DNA of 60,106 bases from the NCBI GenBank assembly GCA_902601155.1, contig CACKMC010000002.1, positions 1-60,106 of the forward strand. Reading direction: 5' to 3'. The stretch comes from Coxiellaceae bacterium. Lineage in GTDB: Bacteria; Pseudomonadota; Gammaproteobacteria; Comchoanobacterales; Comchoanobacteraceae. Shown here in pieces: positions 54,888 to 60,106 of this stretch. The notes below the pieces were generated by a model. The model was given only the letters and a program-made list of their open reading frames with translations, made no database searches and was not told the origin of the DNA. The position numbers and the translations under genes were made by a program. How positions within the stretch are numbered: position 1 is the first letter of the stretch; the number at the start of each line of letters is the position of its first letter.

Positions 54888-56291
54888 ATGCTCGCTTTAG
54901 AATTTAAACACAGTATCCAACTAAATGACGTAACATTCATGAAAAAAATCGTTCAACAACAACCGGATATTCTTACTAAGAAGATTTTTAATGACTGGAG
55001 TCATCCTGCTTTATCTTATAGCATTTTATCCGATATGATCTCGGATGATATGACACTTGAGCTTATGAACCTCACACAATCATTTGACTTTATAGATCAC
55101 AATGGCAATTCACTTTTTCATCTGGCTGCCCAAAATGGTTCTTTGCATATTCTTCAAGCACTGACGGAAAAAGCCCCTATTGAGTATGCGAAATCCGTTA
55201 ATTTTTCTGAAGATACTGTGCTACATGCCGCTGTGAAGTCAAATCAACGTGAGAAAATTGACCAGGTACTCAAAGTGATAGACCACACCACGCTCATGAT
55301 GACTAATAAGCAGGGTGAAACACCATTAGACCTGGCCATAAAATGTAAATACTCAACTGTCGCATTACATTTATTCGACTTAATCAATAAAACGGAGTAC
55401 TTTATCCATGCTGAGACAGCCACGAGATTACTGCCCATTGCCCTCGCTGAAGAAGATCCGAGTTTACTCGCCAATCTTTGCAAACTGAATGCAAAACTAG
55501 AAACCAAAGACGAACGAGGTGACACCCCTCTGCATCTTATGATTCAACATCGCAAAACTGATCATGTCACCTTACTACTTGAACACAACGTAAGCACACG
55601 GACAGAAAATCGCTTTCACCGAAATACACTGGAGCATGCTGTTTTTCATGATTGGTGTGATATTATCCCAACACTCATCGCGCACACACCTGATCTAGAC
55701 ATCCGGGACCACGAGGGCAATACCCTACTTCACCGTGTCATTGAAAAACGCATACCTTCAAATGCGCTATCTTTGGCTACGATCATTTATCATTATCCAG
55801 AAGCCCATAAACACATGCTCAATCATGCTGGCCTCACCGCCATGGAATGCTTATCTACCATATCAGCAAAGCGATATAAAAGCGTCCTAAGACGCATCAA
55901 GGCATTAACAAAAAAAGCACTAAGAAATAAACCAAAAACTAGAAAAAGAAAAGCTGTAGACGAGCCTAGAAAATTGAGCCGCAAAAAATCGAGCGACATT
56001 AAAAAAGAAAACAAAGGCGTTGTCAGCAATCACCCACCATCACGTAGTTCAGTCACGACCAAGCTGCCCGTTGAACCTAAAGCAACACTTGCGATGCCCT
56101 TTACATCGCTACCATACGTCATTGATCTCTTGAATTTAAAAATGCCAGCGATTCCTAAGGTACAACCTAGATCGAAAGATGCACATCAAGAGGCAGATTT
56201 ATTGCTTCATTTTTCTGGTCAACCAACTGATAGACCTGATGCATTACGCCAAGACGCCGCTTCCGCTTTATTGAGGTTTAATATAAACTAG
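54888..56291 (+). CDS. Ankyrin-repeat protein with a basic, nuclear-localisation-like patch
   Basis: Ankyrin repeats mediate protein-protein contacts and are common in secreted effectors of intracellular bacteria. The 467-residue protein has at least five recognisable repeats. They begin DHNGNSLFHLAAQNG (about residue 70), SEDTVLHAAV, NKQGETPLDLAIK, DERGDTPLHLMIQ (about 208) and DHEGNTLLHRVIE (about 273). After them comes a strongly basic stretch, KPKTRKRKAVDEPRKLSRKK (about residues 346-365), that resembles a bipartite eukaryotic nuclear-localisation signal. There is no signal peptide or membrane segment. It has its own promoter and separates tsaD from accA. Secretion and nuclear targeting are inference. 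Confidence 0.85.
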   Translation: MLALEFKHSIQLNDVTFMKKIVQQQPDILTKKIFNDWSHPALSYSILSDMISDDMTLELMNLTQSFDFIDHNGNSLFHLAAQNGSLHILQALTEKAPIEYAKSVNFSEDTVLHAAVKSNQREKIDQVLKVIDHTTLMMTNKQGETPLDLAIKCKYSTVALHLFDLINKTEYFIHAETATRLLPIALAEEDPSLLANLCKLNAKLETKDERGDTPLHLMIQHRKTDHVTLLLEHNVSTRTENRFHRNTLEHAVFHDWCDIIPTLIAHTPDLDIRDHEGNTLLHRVIEKRIPSNALSLATIIYHYPEAHKHMLNHAGLTAMECLSTISAKRYKSVLRRIKALTKKALRNKPKTRKRKAVDEPRKLSRKKSSDIKKENKGVVSNHPPSRSSVTTKLPVEPKATLAMPFTSLPYVIDLLNLKMPAIPKVQPRSKDAHQEADLLLHFSGQPTDRPDALRQDAASALLRFNIN

Positions 56292-56317
56292 AAATTTAGG
56301 ATAAAATGGTGTATAAT
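56289..56317 (+). promoter_or_regulatory. Candidate accA promoter
   Basis: A perfect TATAAT (56312-56317) lies 17 bases after TAGAAA (56289-56294), a weak -35. Transcription would start near 56324, about 22 bases upstream of the accA ATG. The -35 box overlaps the end of the ankyrin gene. Confidence 0.5.
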
Positions 56318-56345
56318 TACTAAGATTTATTGATACTGTACGCCT

Positions 56346-57308
56346 ATGGAACGTGAATACCTTGAATTTGAACGGCCAATTGCCGCACTTGAATCTCAGA
56401 TCAACGAGCTGCGTCGAACACACACTGATCCGCAAGTCAATCTAGCCGAAGAAATCATTCGGCTAGAAGACAAAACGCAAAAGCTTATTGAGTCGATTTA
56501 TCGCTCATTGAAACCAAGTCAAGTTGTTCAGGTAGCACGGCACCCTGAACGCCCTTACTTCAAGGATTATTTGCCCTTAATTTTTGACCGTTTCACAGAA
56601 CTTCACGGCGATCGCGTTTACCGAGATGGCACAGCTATTATTGGTGGCACAGCCTATCTAGACAATCAACCAGTCATGGTAATTGGCCAGCAAAAGGGCC
56701 GTGAAGTCAAAGAAAAAGTGCATCACAATTTTGGCATGCCTCGCCCTGAAGGCTATCGCAAAGCCAACCGATTGATGCAGTTGGCAGAAAAATTCAAGCT
56801 GCCTGTCCTGACGTTCATTGACACACCGGGCGCCTACCCTGGCATTGAAGCAGAAGAACACAATCAAAGCCAAGCTATCGCGCAAAATCTCTTTGACATG
56901 GCTAAACTCAATACACCCATTATTGCAACCATCATTGGTGAAGGAGGCTCTGGTGGCGCACTAGCGATTGGTATGGGAGATCGCATTCTCATGCTACAAC
57001 ACAGCGTTTACTCTGTCATTTCACCAGAAGGTTGCGCCTCTATCTTATGGAAAGATGCCAAACATGCACCACAAGCAGCTGAATCATTAGGCTTAACCAG
57101 CGAACGCTTAAAAGAACTCGGACTGATTGACGATGTCATCGCTGAACCAATTGGTGGCGCACATCGCGACATCAAAGCAACGGCCAAAACGATCAAGCAA
57201 CAGTTGATCACATCTTTACAGTCAATCAACAAGCTTCCTTCTGAAGCCCGCATGGCCCAACGTTATGACAAGTTCATGCTCTCAGCACTTACTTACGCAA
57301 GCACTTAG
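56346..57308 (+). CDS. accA: Acetyl-CoA carboxylase carboxyltransferase subunit alpha
   Basis: AccA and AccD form the carboxyltransferase that makes malonyl-CoA for fatty acid synthesis. The 320 residues equal the usual length. The N-terminal helix YLEFERPIAALESQINELR is followed by GDRVYRDGTAIIGGTAYLD, GQQKGREVKEK, NFGMPRPEGYRKA, FIDTPGAYPGIEAEE, and GEGGSGGALAIGMGD. The biotin ligase gene birA lies 8 kb upstream. tilS overlaps the 3' end by 44 bases. Confidence 0.98.
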   Translation: MEREYLEFERPIAALESQINELRRTHTDPQVNLAEEIIRLEDKTQKLIESIYRSLKPSQVVQVARHPERPYFKDYLPLIFDRFTELHGDRVYRDGTAIIGGTAYLDNQPVMVIGQQKGREVKEKVHHNFGMPRPEGYRKANRLMQLAEKFKLPVLTFIDTPGAYPGIEAEEHNQSQAIAQNLFDMAKLNTPIIATIIGEGGSGGALAIGMGDRILMLQHSVYSVISPEGCASILWKDAKHAPQAAESLGLTSERLKELGLIDDVIAEPIGGAHRDIKATAKTIKQQLITSLQSINKLPSEARMAQRYDKFMLSALTYAST

Positions 57309-58515
57309 TCGTTTTTTCCAACAAACGCCATCCGTTCATACTTGGTATGTTGCCTGCAGTGGTGGCAAAGATTCAACAGCACTTGTGCACTGTGTCGCAG
57401 CCGTACTACCTAAACACCAATGGCGAATCATTCATGTCAACCATCACCTACACGATCACGCCATACACGGACAACAAGCCGTAGAGAAGCTTAGCCAACA
57501 ATATCAAGTGCCACTGATTATTGAAAATTTATCACTAGCAAAACCCTATAAAAATCTAGAAGAACGCGCACGCATTGGACGCTATCAGGCATTTGACCAA
57601 CATGTTCAACCCCATGAAGGTTTGCTGCTTGCACACCATGAGAATGATCAACATGAAACGATGATCTATCGACTACTCAGAGGATGTGGCATTCAAGGCA
57701 TCACAAGCATGCAAAGCCTCACACCACACCCGTCTGGATGGACTATCGGCCGGCCTTGGCTTAACATCCCCCAAGCCACACTCATCGATTATCTCCAACA
57801 AAATAAATGGCACTTTGAACAAGATCCTAGCAATGACGACCTTTCCTGGGATCGTAATAAAATACGTCATCGTATTTTGCCAGCAATCCAAGCACACTGG
57901 CAACGCCCCATTGCCCCGGCATTGACTCGCTTTATTCACCATGCACATGAAACACAAAGCCTATTAAACGAACTGGCAGCGATGGATTACCAGCAGATAA
58001 AACACCCATCCCATCCCTGCTTACGCCTGCCCTTACTACAAGAAAAAAGTGAAGCACGCCAAACTTTAGTGATTCGTTACTGGCTACGTCAGCAACCTAT
58101 TCTTCCCCCACCGCTTCGCCAACTCACCACATTTTTACAACAAGTGAATGACGCTCAACCGGATCGCCATCCCTCACTCTCATGGCAAAATTGGACATTA
58201 CAACGTTACCAACAAGGACTTTGGCTTCATCCCAACAACCCCCCTACTTACAAAGGATTTTTTACACAAGGCCAAGGATTACATTTGACCCACACCTATC
58301 AGATGTATCGTCGCATTGACGATCTGTCCCACTTATCACACCGTTCACGCAAAGCCTTATGGCATACACATCGTATTCCACCGTGGCAACGTCATACACT
58401 CCCCCTTATTTTTCATGGACGAGACTTAGTTTATATTCCAGGTTTTTTCTTAGCCCCTCACTTTCAATGCCCAAAAAACGCTTGGGGGTGGCAAATTAAG
58501 CTTGTAAACACCTAA
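57265..58515 (+). CDS. tilS: tRNA(Ile)-lysidine synthetase TilS
   Basis: TilS changes C34 of a minor tRNA-Ile to lysidine so that it reads AUA. The 416-residue protein has the PP-loop ACSGGKDSTALVHC near residues 30-43 and the downstream VNHHLHDHA, LLLAHHENDQHETMIYRLLRG and RPWLNI segments. The central and C-terminal substrate-binding domains complete it. The ATG at 57265 overlaps accA by 44 bases, and accA-tilS is a common gammaproteobacterial order. A bidirectional terminator follows. Confidence 0.95.
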   Translation: MTSSCSQHLLTQALSRFFQQTPSVHTWYVACSGGKDSTALVHCVAAVLPKHQWRIIHVNHHLHDHAIHGQQAVEKLSQQYQVPLIIENLSLAKPYKNLEERARIGRYQAFDQHVQPHEGLLLAHHENDQHETMIYRLLRGCGIQGITSMQSLTPHPSGWTIGRPWLNIPQATLIDYLQQNKWHFEQDPSNDDLSWDRNKIRHRILPAIQAHWQRPIAPALTRFIHHAHETQSLLNELAAMDYQQIKHPSHPCLRLPLLQEKSEARQTLVIRYWLRQQPILPPPLRQLTTFLQQVNDAQPDRHPSLSWQNWTLQRYQQGLWLHPNNPPTYKGFFTQGQGLHLTHTYQMYRRIDDLSHLSHRSRKALWHTHRIPPWQRHTLPLIFHGRDLVYIPGFFLAPHFQCPKNAWGWQIKLVNT

Positions 58516-58516
58516 C

Positions 58517-58544
58517 AAAAAGCCCGGACAATGCCGGGCTTTTG
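58517..58544. terminator. Bidirectional rho-independent terminator between tilS and groEL
   Basis: AAAAGCCCGG (58518-58527) and CCGGGCTTTT (58534-58543) form a perfect 10-base-pair stem with a 6-base loop. A-runs and T-runs flank the GC core, so it can end both tilS and groEL transcripts. It is the only strong intrinsic terminator I found in the window. Confidence 0.9.
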
Positions 58545-58566
58545 CGAACGAAATGGCTCAATGATC

Positions 58567-60106
58567 TTACATCATGCCCATGCCGCCCATACCACCCATG
58601 CCACCCATACCAGCAGCACCTGGTGCACCACCTGTGGCACCCTGATCTTCCTCAGGATCTTCAGTGATCATGCACTCAGTTGTGATAAGCATGCTGGCAA
58701 CAGATGCAGCATTTTGTAAAGCACAACGACTTACTTTTGTAGGATCAATGATGCCAAAAGAAGTCATATCACCGTACTCATCTTTTGCCGCATTGTAACC
58801 ATAGTTTCCTGATTCACTACGCACTTGATTCAACACAACAGAGGCTTCACCTCCTGCGTTAGTGACGATTTGACGAAGTGGCTCTTGTAGTGCAGCAATA
58901 ATAATATCACCACCTACTTGTTGATCTTCGTTGGCATAGGTTAACTGTGAGACAGATTCAATGGCACGAATATAAGCCACACCACCACCAGGCACGACAC
59001 CTTCTTCAACGGCAGCACGTGTTGCATTCAATGCATCTTCCACTCTTGCCTTCTTCTCTTTAAGCTCAACCTCTGTGGCTGCACCCACTTTAATGACGGC
59101 CACACCACCTGCTAATTTAGCAAGACGCTCTTGTAGCTTCTCTTTATCATAGCTTGAGGAAGAAGACTCAATCTCTTGCTTAATCTGATTGATACGCACT
59201 TCAATATCTGTGCTCGCACCTTCACCATCAATGATCGTTGTACGCTCTTTGGTGATATTGGCACGCTTTGCTGTACCTAGTTGCTCAAGTGTTGCTTTTT
59301 CTAAAGTCATACCTAACTCTTCTGAAATCACTGTGGCACCAGTCAACACAGCAATATCTTCAAGCATGGCTTTACGACGATCACCAAAACCAGGTGCTTT
59401 CACCGCACAAACCTTCACAACACCACGCATGTTATTCACCACAAGTGTCGCCAATGCTTCGCTTTCTACATCTTCTGCAATAATTAACAGAGGACGACCT
59501 GCTTTCGCAACGCTTTCAAGCAAAGGAAGTAATTCACGAATGTTGCTGATTTTTTTGTCGACCAACAACATCAAGGGGTTATCAAGCTCAGCAGACATAT
59601 TTTGCTGATTATTCACAAAATAAGGTGACAAGTAACCACGGTCAAATTCCATCCCTTCAACCACTTCAGATTCATCATGGAAAGTAGAACCTTCTTCCAC
59701 AGTAATCACCCCTGAAGTACCCACAGCTTCCATGGCCTTCGCAATGATGTCACCGATGGCTGAATCGCCATTAGCAGAAATCGTCGCCACTTCTGAAATC
59801 GTACGAGTATCATTCCCTGTGCTTGACATCTCACTTAGGCTAGTGATCGCAGCTTGTACTGCCTGATCAATACCACGCTTGACACAGGTAGGGTTACGAC
59901 CAGAAACAATGGCTTTATTTCCTTCACGATAAATGGCACGTGCCAAAACGATCGATGTGGTGGTACCATCACCTGCTTCGTCATTTGTTTTGGATGCTGC
60001 TTCACGAATCACAGACACACCCAGATTTGAACGACCTTCTGCTTCTGTATTTTTCGCGACAGTGACACCATCTTTGGTGATGGTCTGACCACCAAACTTA
60101 GATTCA
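58567..60106 (-). CDS. groL: Chaperonin GroEL, lacking its N-terminal part (window edge)
   Basis: GroEL is the 60-kDa subunit of the double-ring chaperonin and works with GroES. The frame is open to the window edge, so roughly the first 42 residues and groES lie outside. Visible features are [26 protein letters not shown] with the catalytic Asp, the apical domain, [21 protein letters not shown], and the typical GGM-rich C-terminus. No frameshift is seen. Confidence 0.98.
   Translation of the reverse strand, partial: ESKFGGQTITKDGVTVAKNTEAEGRSNLGVSVIREAASKTNDEAGDGTTTSIVLARAIYREGNKAIVSGRNPTCVKRGIDQAVQAAITSLSEMSSTGNDTRTISEVATISANGDSAIGDIIAKAMEAVGTSGVITVEEGSTFHDESEVVEGMEFDRGYLSPYFVNNQQNMSAELDNPLMLLVDKKISNIRELLPLLESVAKAGRPLLIIAEDVESEALATLVVNNMRGVVKVCAVKAPGFGDRRKAMLEDIAVLTGATVISEELGMTLEKATLEQLGTAKRANITKERTTIIDGEGASTDIEVRINQIKQEIESSSSSYDKEKLQERLAKLAGGVAVIKVGAATEVELKEKKARVEDALNATRAAVEEGVVPGGGVAYIRAIESVSQLTYANEDQQVGGDIIIAALQEPLRQIVTNAGGEASVVLNQVRSESGNYGYNAAKDEYGDMTSFGIIDPTKVSRCALQNAASVASMLITTECMITEDPEEDQGATGGAPGAAGMGGMGGMGGMGMM

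Noticed and set aside
1-60106. tRNA and rRNA genes
   Set aside because: Intergenic gaps were read for cloverleaf and T-loop-like sequences and none was convincing. A dedicated tRNA scan would settle it.

Overview
The window reads as about 60 kb of chromosome from a gammaproteobacterium of moderate-to-low GC, probably host-associated. The assignment rests on gene order: ndk-rlmN-rodZ-hisS-yfgM-der, trmJ beside a cysteine desulfurase, rne divergent from rluC, sdhCDAB-sucABCD as one run, accA-tilS, and a System I cytochrome c maturation set. No rRNA, tRNA, CRISPR array, insertion sequence or prophage was seen. An intracellular lifestyle (Legionellales-like) is inferred from the accessory genes; the species cannot be named from this sequence.

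Layout: 1-6.1 kb holds secD (cut at the window edge), secF, a Maf-family pyrophosphatase, an MFS transporter, a tRNA-dihydrouridine synthase, yciO (reverse), yciB and bolA. 6.1-10.4 kb is serS, ftsK and lexA on the reverse strand, with a DJ-1/PfpI gene divergent from lexA. 11.3-18.4 kb is a tight forward run: trmJ, cysteine desulfurase, ndk, rlmN, a minimal rodZ, hisS, yfgM, der. 18.4-27.6 kb is the reverse TCA operon sdhCDAB-sucABCD; gltA lies 12 kb further on. 40.8-47.6 kb is cytochrome c maturation, with ccmCDEFGH reverse behind an amino-acid permease and ccmAB forward. 47.7-58.5 kb holds birA, a HAD hydrolase, rluC, rne, tsaE, orn, plsY, tsaD, an ankyrin-repeat gene, accA and tilS. The 3' part of groEL closes the window.

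The main discovery candidate lies between sdhC and gltA (27.7-39.4 kb). Five large genes there match no family I recognise, yet reading them side by side shows they are diverged paralogs. All share a roughly 250-280-residue N-terminal module that ends in a motif built around one tryptophan (W274, W260, W274, W254 and W278). Four of the five then carry short helical repeats or tandem repeats, a double hydrophobic segment of about 50 residues near the C-terminus, and a charged tail. This looks like an expanded family of membrane-inserting, possibly secreted host-interaction proteins. An ankyrin protein with a nuclear-localisation-like basic patch at 54.9 kb fits the same picture.

Elsewhere the chromosome is very compact. 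Seven of eight convergent gene pairs overlap at their 3' ends, and most operon neighbours overlap by 1-20 bases. The five-gene island is loosely packed by comparison. The lexA promoter carries a GAAC-N7-GAAC direct repeat between its -35 and -10 boxes. That is the operator form known from Alphaproteobacteria, not the CTGT-N8-ACAG palindrome of E. coli.
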